Shown: piece after piece, positions 1-10,679 of the stretch | How positions within the stretch are numbered: the first letter of the stretch is position 1 | Layout of the letters: each line of letters opens with the position of its first letter | Source: Rhododendron vialii | Taxonomy: Eukaryota > Streptophyta > Magnoliopsida > Ericales > Ericaceae | Length of the DNA stretch: 64,000 nucleotides | Direction of reading: 5' to 3' | Assembly: GCF_030253575.1 (NCBI RefSeq) | Contig: NC_080567.1 | Span: 37,725,501-37,789,500 of the forward strand | Translations under genes and position numbers: made by a program | Notes under the pieces: generated by a model | What the model saw: only the letters and a program-made list of their open reading frames with translations | What the model was told of the DNA's origin: nothing | Database searches by the model: none

Positions 1-1430
1 AACTAACTAGCTTAGCTTCTTACTAAACAATTGCCAAGTTCCGATGTTCATACACGTCAAATCACGAAGTTGTCGTATTCATACAAATCATAGTCATGTT
101 ACCATCTAATTCCAGTCTCACAAACCATATCCATTCTCATTACTTCCGACTAACCAATTCTGGTTCCATGGACCGCGTCCAAACACAAAAGAGAATTTCA
201 TAACGTTGTAATTCAACAACCTTGTCAAGCAATACAAAATCGAAAAGTTCTAAGATTAACTCATCCATCCCAAGATTTACTAGATTCTTCGCGCACGTTT
301 ACAGGGAAATCAACTTTCATACATTTCTCTTTTCACCTCATTTCTTTACTCCCCGACTTACTCAAATTATTAAGACTCACACAAGTAGAACTCTAATAGT
401 TCTTAATACTAATTCAAGACAAATTCCCTTAAAAGACAAATGCCGAGTAGTTGTTAAAGTGTCCAACACGATGAAGTCTAAACCAAACAATGGTCATGAA
501 TTTCCAACTTATATTTTCCAAAGCCATGGTGAAGTGTTAGTTTTGATGAAAATTTTGCCCCCTCCTTGAAAACTCTTGTTCAAGTAGTTGTCAAACCATT
601 GAAACAGGCCCATGTGTGACAAAATTCTATAGAATTTGAAAGGAAATGTTCATTTCGGAACGACATTATCAACAATTAATTACAAACAGCTCACTTGGTC
701 ATTTGAAAATAATGACAATTTTGTCAACATGGGAATGGACTATGATGTAGCCGACTCCGAGTCTATACCGTTATCATTTTTTTTTGAAACCGTTATCATT
801 TTTGAAAATGAACTATGCAAAGATTCAACTTTCACCAAGCATTATCCCTTTCAGAAAATTTTTGAGTTCAAAATGTGTACATCCGTAAGTGTAACAACTT
901 TCTAAACCAAGACCCACCACTCCACACATTTCACTATATTTACGCGGCGCTCCAAGTAAAGAATTCAATTCATGTTCGGCATATGTTTACAACATCCTTG
1001 TAGTCTTACTTATTCAATATCTCACGAAGGATTAATTAGACTATTGAAAATCTGAATAAGACCATAATCTATAAAGTGAAAGGCATGCAAAGAAATCATC
1101 AAATCATAAGGTATAACAAAATAAGGAGTTGAGATTAGAGATTTCAATCATCACATAATGTTACATCTAACTACGAGATTTGGGTCACCCCATTTAAACA
1201 CTTCCTATCGATCATCTATTTAACACGTAGCAAGTACCTATACGCACATCATCATCTATCCAGTATCGTGTTCCAAAAGCAAATTCCACACGCTAAGATT
1301 ACATTACAAGTCAAGCATGTCGATTAAAACTAAACAGCAACCAATTTCATACACAATTACCATAATAGACTAACCAGTTGCAAACCCACCGTACGAATTA
1401 ATGGTTTACACATCATCGAACACATCTACG
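1..1430. other. AT-rich stretch left of the minisatellite, no gene recognised
   Basis: Only short open frames occur here, with no recognisable domain. Base composition and short repeated words resemble the LTR and untranslated parts of the adjoining Ty3/gypsy element, so this is probably more of that element's non-coding interior. No reverse transcriptase, integrase or protease motif was seen. The left end of the element lies outside the window. Confidence 0.4.
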
Positions 1431-1912
1431 CATCAACAGGCTCACACAGTACCCAATACAACCACGGGCTCACATAGTGCCCAATACAACGGGTTCACAC
1501 AGTACCCAATATAGTACGGGCTCACATAGTACCCAGCACACTACGGGCTCACATAGTGCCCTATATGACAACAGGCTCACATAGTGCCCAAAATACCACA
1601 GGCTCACACAGTGCCCAACATAGTACGGGCTCACATAGTACCCAGCACACTACGGGCTCACATAGTGCCCTATATGACAACAGGCTCACATAGTGCCCAA
1701 AATACCACAGGCTCACACAGTGCCCAACATAGTACGGGCTCACATAGTACCCAGCACACTACGGGCTCACACAGTGCCCTATATGACAACAGGCTCACAT
1801 AGTGCCCAAAATACCACAGGCTCACACAGTGCCCAATACCATCACGGGTTCACACAGTACCCAATACAACCACGGGCTCACTTAGTGCCCAAACTTCATA
1901 ACTCGTGGCTCT
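1430..1912. repeat. minisatellite with 27-bp subunits and a 109-bp higher-order period
   Basis: Some 18 units of roughly 27 bp each begin with a GGCTCAC-type word followed by AGTGCCC or AGTACCC. Groups of four subunits repeat with a period of 109 bp; for example the blocks beginning at 1584 and 1693 are almost identical. Open frames that cross it on both strands are artefacts of the periodicity. It lies in the interior of the gypsy element, downstream of gag in that element's orientation. Ogre/Tat-type plant gypsy elements are known to carry variable tandem repeats in their 3' untranslated part, which is a possible explanation. Confidence 0.85.
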
Positions 1913-2352
1913 AAGAAGCCCAATAGTAATTTAGTTCATTTCAATCCCACAAGACCTTGCACGATTTCTATTCATTTTATCAATTTTGAGTATTTTCATC
2001 CCATTAGTCTAGTTGTCACAACACTTAGATTTTATCAGACAAGTTCATAGAGACAACTCTGCAATGCTATCCAACACTAGAATAGACCGTACACTTCATA
2101 ATAACAATCATTTGGCGATTAAGCACTTTGTATACGCATAAGTAATCTCAACATAACATATAAATTCACGTTACCTTGCAACGCGGTATGAGACGCATGA
2201 CCCGACCCCGTGGGTCTTTGTACGCTCCCTCTACTTGTCGATTGTGGACAATCTACCGCTAAGTGCCCCGGATGACGACATCGATAGCAAACCCGAGGTG
2301 GTCTCTGACCATGATATTCCTTCTCCTGAGGACAGTCTACTGCACGATGGCC

Positions 2353-3282
2353 CTACTGGCGGCACCGATAACACACAATTGTTGATCCCGACGGAACTCC
2401 TGACGTTCTAGAAAGATTAGGTGGTTCTGAACTATGTTGGCTCGAGGTGGACCAAAATTGATCTCTTTGTCTCTTCCTGCCTTGGCTCCCAGATGTTTCT
2501 ATAGATATGTTCTTGCTAATGGTTTGTTTCCTCGACTCCTGCACTTTCGCCTCCTCTGGTATTTCCTCCGTATAATCAATACTTCTAGCACACTCAATAA
2601 TGTCAGAAAACCTTTCAATTCGTTGACCTACCACAAACTTCTTGATAGATAGACATAACCCTTTCTCAAAACGCCTACATTTCCTACCATCGGTTGCAAC
2701 TAACTCTGGCGCAAAACGGGACAAGGTTTGGAACCTAGTGGCATATTCTGAAACGGTCATGTCACCTTGATCTAACCTCTCGAATTGGTTTCTAAGCTGT
2801 TCGCGATACGACTCTGGAAAATATTGGTTTTCAAAAAGTGTCTCAAATTCAGCCCAAGTCAAACTTTCCTCAACCGGCTCAATTTCCTGATTTGCAACTC
2901 CAGCCGCCCTCCTAGCGTCTCTCCTTACTCCTAAAACAGATTCCCACCACTCGTTCGCCTCACCGGTAAGTTGACAAGCTACTATACTCACCCGTAGGTC
3001 GTCCTCCGTAATCTTAAGGGCATTAAAGATCTTACGAATTTGTGAAAGCCAATGGTCGGCCACAAGGGGGTCGCTACTCTCCCCATCAAACTGAGGTGGA
3101 TTTCTACGGCTAAACTCTCTCATAGCTACTATGGCCCGACTGTTCGCGATATCCCTAGGAGGTGGTTGCAAAAGATTAGCTGCCGCAAGTGCCGCTACAA
3201 TATCCCTAGCAAGCTGATTCTGTCCTGCCCCCATTCTCGGATTCCCAATCCTACCCCGCCTATTCTCGGGTCTTGGAGGCAT
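2353..3282 (-). CDS. gag-like frame of the Ty3/gypsy fossil
   Basis: The translation starts with a basic stretch (MPPRPENRRGRIG) and continues with the plant retrotransposon gag core: PPQFDGESSDP, ADHWLSQIRKIF, ACQLTGEANEWWE, TWAEFETLFENQYFPES and RFAPELVATDGRKCRRFEKGL. A basic tail leads into the first half of a CCHC zinc knuckle (CYRCRQ). In the family this protein forms the particle shell and binds the element's RNA. The Met at 3282 is preferred because the conserved gag region follows it directly. This is a mobile-element fossil and not a host gene. Confidence 0.85.
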   Translation of the reverse strand: MPPRPENRRGRIGNPRMGAGQNQLARDIVAALAAANLLQPPPRDIANSRAIVAMREFSRRNPPQFDGESSDPLVADHWLSQIRKIFNALKITEDDLRVSIVACQLTGEANEWWESVLGVRRDARRAAGVANQEIEPVEESLTWAEFETLFENQYFPESYREQLRNQFERLDQGDMTVSEYATRFQTLSRFAPELVATDGRKCRRFEKGLCLSIKKFVVGQRIERFSDIIECARSIDYTEEIPEEAKVQESRKQTISKNISIETSGSQGRKRQRDQFWSTSSQHSSEPPNLSRTSGVPSGSTIVCYRCRQ

Positions 3283-3524
3283 CTCACTACAAAGAAACAA
3301 TGAAAAGATCATCAACAAAGGAATACACTACGAATCTCCAACTCCACCAATCCCATCTAACAACTCTAAGCCATTATACGGTAACATAAATGCAATGCCA
3401 CATAGTTGGATACATATCAATCACTCAATAGCACATAAGTCATGTCACAATGCAATAATATTTTTTTTTTTTGAACCCATGAGACTCAAAGTCTCCCCAC
3501 GGTCTCGAGGTATTCTAAACTTAT

Positions 3525-3536
3525 GCTTTGATACCA
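3525..3536 (-). other. primer-binding site, initiator tRNA-Met type
   Basis: On the minus strand the sequence TGGTATCAAAGC lies three bases inside the LTR end. It matches the usual plant primer-binding site TGGTATCAGAGC except at one position. It fixes the orientation of the element as minus and confirms that 3540-5719 is its 5' LTR. Confidence 0.85.
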
Positions 3537-3539
3537 AGT

Positions 3540-5719
3540 TGTCACGCCCTCGATTTTCAACATAAATTAACAATACCATTTGAAATACAAAGTCCTCACA
3601 ATCGTACGTACAATACCCCAAAATACAATACAATTTCCGATTCAATAAATTGGTCTACGAATACAATCTTTCAAAGTAGGAATTTCATAACAAAGTCGTT
3701 TGTTATACAAGAATAAAGTACTCTCCAAAATAGCTTTAATCGATAATGTCAGCATGCACTCCAAGTACTCCATGACCATGACCATGACCTGCAATGAACC
3801 TGAAGTGGTAGGTTGAGCAAACACGTGCCCAGTAGAGAAATCTACACAACTATTATATACGAATGGAATGACAGGTGGAATGAATAACAGAAGCAAGGTA
3901 CGGTATCTCAAATGAAGAAACGAAACACAACTAGTAATTTTCCCAAGGTCGAAGACATAAATGAAGTACCGTGACTACACACCAAAACTCTAATTCAACC
4001 ACGAGGACTTACTATCTATATGATTTTCTCATGACTACCACTGTTCCTCATATCACTTTGAATCACCAATCCGATATCTTGACTTATGAAACTATCGTAA
4101 TCAAAGAATCGCAACACCAATGTCTTTCGTATCACTTACTTACACTTTCACAATGATAGCCCATTTCCATTCACATCGTGTCACAATTTCCTCATCATTC
4201 TGTATCATGAGCAAAAGCTCCTGTCGGGCCAATTAAGAAATCCCGATACTCCCCACCAGTTCCGTCCTCACTGATGGAGCTAATTCAAGTCACACATCAA
4301 AGGTCACCATACCACAATTCCTTCGATATACTTTACAATTTAGCCATTCATCTCAGTCACATATAATGAATTCACAACAAAAACTCATTCACATAGAAGT
4401 AGTACAGATAATTTCATCTCAATCAACTCGCAATCGTTACATTAGTAGTTTCTCATCACCATACAAGCACTCACACATCAAAAGATAAACTCTCACAACG
4501 AGTTCATAGATTTCCACCTTGCAACTCGCAAAATCGTATAAGTTACGCAAGAGGTGTACCACATATCAAACACAAGGAAATGTCTCATGTATCCATGCCT
4601 AGCGTTGTTTAACTCAAAGAAATATTCTATGTGTTCGTTTTTCACTTCGCATGTCAACACATACAACCTTCGGCCACCTATACTCCTTATATTCTCTAAA
4701 CCCTCGTTTCGGTGTCAAACGACTCATACGGAACCCAACGACCACTACCAAGCGTTAAGAATACCACTAGCCTCGTCAAACCATTCAACTAGTACTCAGG
4801 GGAACCTAAGAACACCCATGTTTCACCCAAACGATTCTAAGGAAAAAGGATTTCCCAACGTATACGAACATATCTATCTTATTTTGGCTGCCAAATCTTA
4901 TCGGTTAAGAATTGGAAGATGAGACCACCACCATTGGAAAGTACATTTCCGGTACATGAATTTCGATATAAAATTTGCCCAAAACAGAGTTCGGATGAAA
5001 AAGTTATGCCCGTTCGAAGTTTTGCCAAAATGCTGAATTTTTCATTTCCTACCGGTAGGACACAATTTCCTACCGGTAGGAGACCACGATTTCACGAAAA
5101 TGACATTACTGGACAGCTTTTCTACCGGTAGGACCAAAACTCCTACCGGTAGGACCTGGGTTTTCAGTGCACGATTTTCAGACTCCATCAGAACATTTCT
5201 AACAACGAAAACAACGATCTAAGGCACGATTCAAACACCAAATCAACACATACACACATAATAGAAATGAGAAATCCCTACCTCAAGGGTTTTGAGTAAA
5301 ACCCGACCCTTTGACCCAGTCAACCGTAGCTCCACGAGGTCCGATCATGATTTTTCTTGGATATTCGGAAAGCCCGTACTCCGAATAGCAACTTTAATAC
5401 TCGGGTTTTGTCCGGAATCTCACCCTAGGTGAATGAAATCGAAGAGAGAAGAGAGGAGAGAAAGTTTCGGAGGAGAGGAGAGAGAGACAGCCGTGAGAGA
5501 ATGAGAGAATAGAGAGGAGAAATAATTCTCCTGGGAAGAATTATAGAAGTGGGGAGCAATCCCCCGCTTCTCGCACCACACACTCACACATGCACCTCTC
5601 ACATAATTACCTTTATATCCTTTTACGAACACGTCACCCCGAATATCCGTACTGTCTATTTAGACGGGCCGTACGTTTATAAAAGAAAAAATATAACCTC
5701 AAAAATACGGGTCTCTACA
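3540..5719 (-). repeat. 5' long terminal repeat of the gypsy element, about 2.18 kb
   Basis: On the plus strand this segment begins TGTCACGCCC and ends GGTCTCTACA, the usual termini of many plant gypsy LTRs (TG...CA). At 2.18 kb it is long, as in Tat/Ogre or Tekay-like lineages. It contains no coding region. Near 5048-5155 it carries four copies of a palindromic word (listed separately). GA-rich sequence at about 5430-5530 may belong to the element's promoter or leader region. Confidence 0.8.
5048..5156. repeat. four copies of a palindromic 12-mer inside the LTR
   Basis: The palindrome CCTACCGGTAGG, or the same word lacking its first base, appears four times within about 110 bp, with spacings of roughly 15 to 50 bp. 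Every copy is its own reverse complement. Repeated palindromes in an LTR suggest a binding site for a dimeric protein or a regulatory element, but the sequence alone does not show function. Confidence 0.8.
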
Positions 5720-5747
5720 CCTTGTAACCCTATAGAGGAGAAATATA

Positions 5748-6560
5748 ATTATGAGAGTTTTAAAAATAAAAATTAATTATGACCATTTAGAATAAAATGA
5801 TTATAAAAATATAATTTTCGCACCGGTTCAAATGGATTGGAAATTAAAAAATACGTTAAAAAATTTAAGTGTTTTAAATTTTAATCTGTTTGAACCGGTA
5901 TAAGATTTTATATTTTTTATCATTCTATTATAAAGGGTTATAATTAATTTTTATCTTTAGAGCTCTTATAATTAGGTTTTAGCTTTATAGGGTCTTAGAA
6001 ACAAAAATTATGAGAGCTGACCATCTAGAATACAATGATCAGAAAAATAAGATCTTCACAATGGTTCAAACGAAATCAAAATTGGAGTACTTAATCTTTT
6101 TATCATATTTTCAATATATATAAACGGTTTAAAAAAATCAAGTGCTTTAATTTTAAATCTGTTTGAACCGGTGTGAAGATCTTATTTTTCTGATTATTTT
6201 ATCTTAAAGAGTCATAATTAGTTTTTATCTTCAGGGCTTTCGTAATTAAGTATCTGCTTTTTATTTGAGACTTGTAGAGCAGAAATTTAACTATGAGAAC
6301 CCTGAAAAAAAAGTAATTATGACTCTTTAGGATAAAATAATCAGAAAAATAAGATATCTGCCACGGTTCAAACAAATTGAAAATTGTAACAATTTTTTCA
6401 AGTCTGTTTATATATTTAAAAATATGGTAAAAAAATTAATTGTTTCAATTTTGAATTCATTTGAACCGGTGCGAAGATCTTATTATTTTATTATTTTATC
6501 ATAAGGAGTCATAATTAATTTTTGTCTTTAAGTCTCTCATAATTAAATTTTTGTTCTATA
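5748..6560. repeat. row of three related foldback (MITE-like) repeats
   Basis: Three hairpin-forming units lie head to tail at roughly 5748-5990, 6005-6250 and 6285-6550. Each starts with a TATGAGAG-type word and a GACCATTTAG or GACTCTTTAG motif, passes CGGTTCAAA, and returns through TTTGAACCGG and GAGTCATAATTA as its own reverse complement. The three units are similar but clearly diverged. No coding capacity is present. Confidence 0.75.
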
Positions 6561-7311
6561 AGGTCTCAAGTAACAACTACTGTTTTAAGTTTAAATCGAC
6601 CATAGGTCACGTGTCATTTACACATTATTTTGCTGCAGAATCCAATGTACACGGAGGGGCTGTGGACAATTTTTATGGGACATCTCAAATATAGCATACT
6701 AGACCATCTTTGTGGGATGGAGGGAGTATTTGTTGATCCTGTTAACATAAGTTATGATTCAATTAAGTTCCAAGCAAATAAACATCTCTTGTTTAATTAC
6801 TTATTTGAGCATCTCTTATTTTAATTACTTAATTATTTAAAATCTTGTTGAATCTGGACACAATTCGTAATTCAATAAAATTTTAAGCAGATAAGACGCA
6901 AAATCGAACAAGTCCTCAATATATCAATAGAAACGTGGAGTGAGTGTGAGGATGGTACGGATTGGTCTTGCTAGTTGCGAGAATCCAACTTGAGACCTTC
7001 GTAACATTACGTTTGGAACTCGAGTAAAATGAGAGAAAATATGAACAAAATTTCAAATTTGCTATTTGCCCATTCTGTCTTTCCAAACCAAATAATGAAA
7101 GTAATAATGAAAGAGATTTTTTTCTAAATATTCTTTCTTTATTGTTTTCTGCATAACTTTCAAATAAACCCTCACAATTCCAATTTATTTGTCTGAATAT
7201 ACATTCAATGCGGATAATTCATTCGAGTCGTGTTAAGGTGTCGTGTCCTAAATTATCAGCTGGAGCATGTGAGGGTACTGGGTGGAGAGCATAACACAAG
7301 TGAAACCGGCT
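6561..7311. other. intergenic region upstream of the CRM gene
   Basis: No gene was found. The region is AT-rich; around 7010-7165 it resembles part of the small inverted-repeat element found at 8771-8949. The presumed promoter of the CRM-domain gene lies here, but no TATA box is convincing enough to name. Confidence 0.5.
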
Positions 7312-9715
7312 ATGGCAAGACTCTCGCCACCGTCCTCTCACCCCCTTCTCCACCACTTCCTCCGCCCTCCGCCGCCCTCTTCTCTCTCTCCTCTTCTCCC
7401 TCCTCCCTTCCTCTTCAAATCCATCTCCCCCCGTCCCCTCCGCACGCCACAGTTTCACCCCACCTCCTCCTCCTTCATTTCTCTCTCTTCCCGCCCCCTT
7501 CTCTTCCCCCCTATCCACTCTCTCTCTACCCTCAGACTCACAACCCAACCCAATTGCGATGATGAGGAGCTTGAATTAGAAAGTGAGGGTTTGGGTTTGG
7601 AAAAAGAAGAGACCTTTTTCACAACCCAACTCAATTCCGATGACGAGGAGCTTGAAATTGGGAATGAGGATCTGGGTTTGGAAAAAGAAGAGGACTTTAG
7701 CCTCGTGGAAGAGAGGGATTTGGATTCTTGGCCTCCTCCTAGGGCTAAGGAGTTACTGGGTGTAAAGTTGCCGGTTCTTTCTGTGAAGGAAAAGAAAGAC
7801 TTGTCTTCTTATGCTCACAGTCTGGGGAGAAAGCTCAAGTCTCAACAGGTGGGCAAGTCCGGCGTGACTGAGTCTGTTGCCACGGCCTTGATTGAAACCC
7901 TAGAGAAAAATGAGCTTCTCAAGGTATTATTATGATTAAACACATGGTGCACATTACGAATTGTTTGGGTGTTTTGTGATGTGGTTTATGTGGTTATTTG
8001 GGATGTGGTTTCTAAGCCCTGGGTTAGGGTTTAGGGCTTTTTTTGTTGGTATGATGCAATATGGTTAATTAAGCTGCTTTCTTGGCGCCGTTGTTGTGGA
8101 TGGTGGGAACGGTTGGTTGTGGTTCCAAAGATTAGTCGAGGTGCGTGTAAATTGGCCTGGATAGCTAGTTATCAAAAAAAGCGTTGCTTTCTTGGTATTT
8201 ATTTTTAGGCTTTTTAGTTTAGTTCCTGTGGCTTGAAACAGTAGGTTTGTATTCCAAGTATGGTGGTATTTGATTTTGTTATCATGAGTCGATTGGTTGA
8301 GAAATTGGATTTGAACTTTCGGAGTCAAAAGCAAGGTAAAGTTTTGGGAAGTAATTTGTTTTTGTTATTTAGGAATGTCTAGAATGGTGAGGCGAATCGT
8401 GATTTGGATTATAAGAATTAGGTCTGTTGAGTGGTGGGTACGAATTTTATGGTTGATGGTAAAGAAAGTGTATTAAGAATGTCAAAAAAAGGAAGTGACA
8501 ATGAGACGAGCGGCTTGCCTAAATTGAACGTATCGGTGTGAATTTCAAGGCGGCGATGCCAAGTTAGAATTAGAATGTGGAAAGCTATGAGATGGATGCC
8601 TTATCCATGTAGCAAGAAAAACGCACTTTTTGTTTCTTCTTCTTCGTTTGAACTTCTAAGATGGAGTGATTCATTTTGCCATCAAGGTTGGTTGTAGCTA
8701 CTTTGCATTGTTGCGAGGGCACAAACATGTAATATTGCATTCCATGACTAGATGACTGAAGTTTTGTGCTTTGTTTGGAATTTGGAGAAAGATTAGAGAA
8801 CAAAAAGTAATTGAGAAGGAAAATGTGAGAGCGAGTGTGGGAAAAAGTATTGCTATTTTCTCTCATCTTTCTTCTCAAACCAAACAATGAAAGAGATTTT
8901 TTTTCTTATTTCCCTGTCTCTTCCCTTCCTTTCTCGAAGTTCCAAACAATGTCGATTTCTTTTGTAGCTTTGTGGAACGTTTTACATCATGTTTGAATGA
9001 TCCTTTATTTGCAGCTTTATGGTGTCTTATCTCATATTTTTCATCGTAAGTTAGTTGAGGAGATTTGGATTCAAATCTCTTTATTGGAGGAATGCAACCT
9101 AACCAAGTCACTGTGGCTTCCCAGGGGACATTACAAATTTAAGACTAGCATAGTAGCATGTCTTTGAAATGGTGAAGAAAATGAACTCTTTCTCTCTCTC
9201 CATATGTATAATGTCTATATGCTTGTGTTGGTGGTGTTGGTGAAATAATTAGTTTCCATACCGTTGATAGTTTTGATTGTTAAAACCTGTAAACAGCTTA
9301 AAATACATAACAACTGTCCCGGGGAATTAGATGATGTGGTGAAGCACTTAGAGAAGGCAACTGGGTCTTTGGTAGTAGGTCAGATTGGTCGAACTGTGAT
9401 TCTCTACAGGCCCAGCCTAACCAAGTTGAAGGCAGAGGAGAGGATGGAACAGGCACGAAAGGTTTTCAGGAGGAAACAACTAGCGCGTAAACTCCCATTT
9501 GAGGTCATTTATGTTTGTCCTTCTCATTTTTAGTTCTTCTATGTCACGTCATCGTTCTGAACCTCTTGGAATAGCCTAATTTTGGGAAAATATCTTGAGT
9601 CTGTAATTGACCTGTTTATCTCTTTGGGAAAATATTTCAGGATAAAGTGCAACGACCAAAACTAACTGCGCGTGGTCGCCGAGGAAGTAGCAGATTTTCG
9701 AGCTCTCCTTCATAA
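7312..9715 (+). CDS. chloroplast-targeted single CRM (YhbY-type) domain RNA-binding protein
   Basis: Three exons join in phase 0: 7312-7923, 9297-9503 and 9641-9715, giving 297 aa. The N-terminus (MARLSPPSSHP...) is rich in Ser, Pro and Leu and poor in acids until about residue 76, as in a plastid transit peptide. An acidic linker follows that holds a 27-residue internal duplication. The CRM domain runs from about residue 150 to 265: KELLGVKLPVLS, AHSLGRKLKSQQVGKSG, ALIETLEKNELLK, HNNCPGELDD and GQIGRTVILYRPS. A basic tail ends the protein. CRM domains bind RNA and in plastids serve intron splicing or ribosome assembly. The layout matches Arabidopsis At4g39040/At2g21350, whose exact role I cannot state. 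It converges on the MATE gene, as expected from the conserved neighbourhood. Confidence 0.93.
7539..7700 (+). repeat. 81-bp in-frame tandem duplication in the CRM gene
   Basis: Two copies of an 81-bp unit (7539-7619 and 7620-7700) encode two acidic 27-residue segments sharing DDEELE and LGLEKEE. Several substitutions separate the copies, so the duplication is not very recent. It lies in the linker between transit peptide and RNA-binding domain and does not touch the fold. Confidence 0.85.
8086..8184 (+). mobile_element. SINE tail (Au-like), 5' truncated, in CRM intron 1
   Basis: The segment holds the motif GATTAGTCGAGGTGCGTGTA, then a TGGCCTGGA word and GTTATCAAAAAAA, which is the 3' end typical of angiosperm Au SINEs. 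An 11-bp direct repeat TGCTTTCTTGG flanks it (8075-8085 and 8185-8195), as expected for a target-site duplication. The tRNA-like 5' half is missing. Confidence 0.75.
8771..8949. mobile_element. small inverted-repeat element (MITE-like) in CRM intron 1
   Basis: The ends are inverted repeats: TTGTTTGGAATTTGGAGAAAG on the left against a right end whose reverse complement is TTGTTTGGAACTTCGAGAAAG. The interior is non-coding, with purine-rich and pyrimidine-rich halves. I could not define a clear target-site duplication. Confidence 0.55.
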
Positions 9716-10679
9716 CTGCCAATACTAACGTGTCTCGTGTCAAGCATCCGCCCACTGCATGTAACAGAAAGATGGCTATCATTGGAAACATTGCTAATGA
9801 GGACGTATGTCCATTTGGTCTGTTACGCTGGCAAGATCAATTTCAAGGTTTAAAAATCTGAAAAGCTGAGGCAATCGTGAATAAGTAAGAATGTTGATGA
9901 AGCTAGAGAGTGTGCTTGTACCAAACGCAGGAAGTGGCATCCCATGATTCTGTATTTTGATGAAATTTTATTCTGGTGCCTCGTTATGTGAAGAAACAAA
10001 GGAATGAGTATGTTTTGTTTGCTTTAAAATTTGCAAATATCAATTTAACTGGCAATTGGGAAATGCTTGTTTCTTCAATTGCCTCGAATCCAAACGATTT
10101 CTCATTTTTCTTCTCTTAAGATGTTAATAGTTAGGACGTAATCAAGGGATCGATTGACTCCGAAAAAGCAAGACCGGAACCCCGTGTGGCAAAAAGAATG
10201 CCCTTGAGCTCTTGTTCGAGTTATTCCTTGATGATTGGAAGGGGAAATATTTGTTTGTCACAACAGTAAGCATAGCATGTTAGCTGAACCAACTGTTTTT
10301 GGTAAAAAAAATAAAAACAGTTTCAGTAACTCCTATTTCTACTTAGCAAAAAAAAAACCTGAATATTGTTGGGATACAGTGATTTACAGAGAGCCGTTTT
10401 CGAAATAATCGGTTTCCATATTGATTGGCCAAATACAGACAAATATTACAATTGCTGTGAATCTGTGGGGATATGTTTACAGATTTGTTGGTGTTTAATT
10501 CTACCTAAGCTTCACCGAGGACTTGAAACAATGGCTAATCCTAATTGATTTATGGCATCCATGTGCCAATTTTGTGAGACTTAATAATATTCGTCTCAAG
10601 TGTAGCATCATCCGCGTTGTATTCTCAGCAGCTGAAGTTCGTTTCTCAATCTCCAGATGCTTGACTCCCGATCCCACAA
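9716..10679. other. intergenic space between two convergent genes
   Basis: This 0.96-kb gap separates the stop codons of the CRM gene (+) and the MATE gene (-). It should contain both 3' untranslated regions and polyadenylation sites. No coding exon was found in it. Confidence 0.6.

Larger units (their letters stand above)
1430..5719 (-). mobile_element. Ty3/gypsy LTR retrotransposon fossil (partial in window)
   Basis: Read on the minus strand the parts come in order: one LTR (5719 to 3540), a primer-binding site matching the 3' end of initiator tRNA-Met (about 3536 to 3525), a gag-like frame (3282 to 2353) and then a non-coding interior with a minisatellite. The element runs off the left edge, so the second LTR is not seen and no age can be taken from LTR divergence. 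No pol domains were recognised in the part that is visible, so it may be a gag-only or otherwise non-autonomous element. The left boundary given here is the minisatellite edge and is arbitrary. Confidence 0.8.

Noticed and set aside
1561-1914. open frames on both strands across the 1.4-1.9 kb region
   Set aside because: They are produced by the minisatellite; units without stops repeat in several frames.
5048-5156. possible CRISPR-like repeat cluster
   Set aside because: The words are short palindromes with irregular spacing in a plant retrotransposon LTR; there are no cas genes and no spacer pattern.
7219-7548. 109-codon Gly/Glu/Arg-rich open frame on the minus strand
   Set aside because: It is the antisense shadow of the Ser/Pro-rich transit peptide of the CRM protein and its leader.
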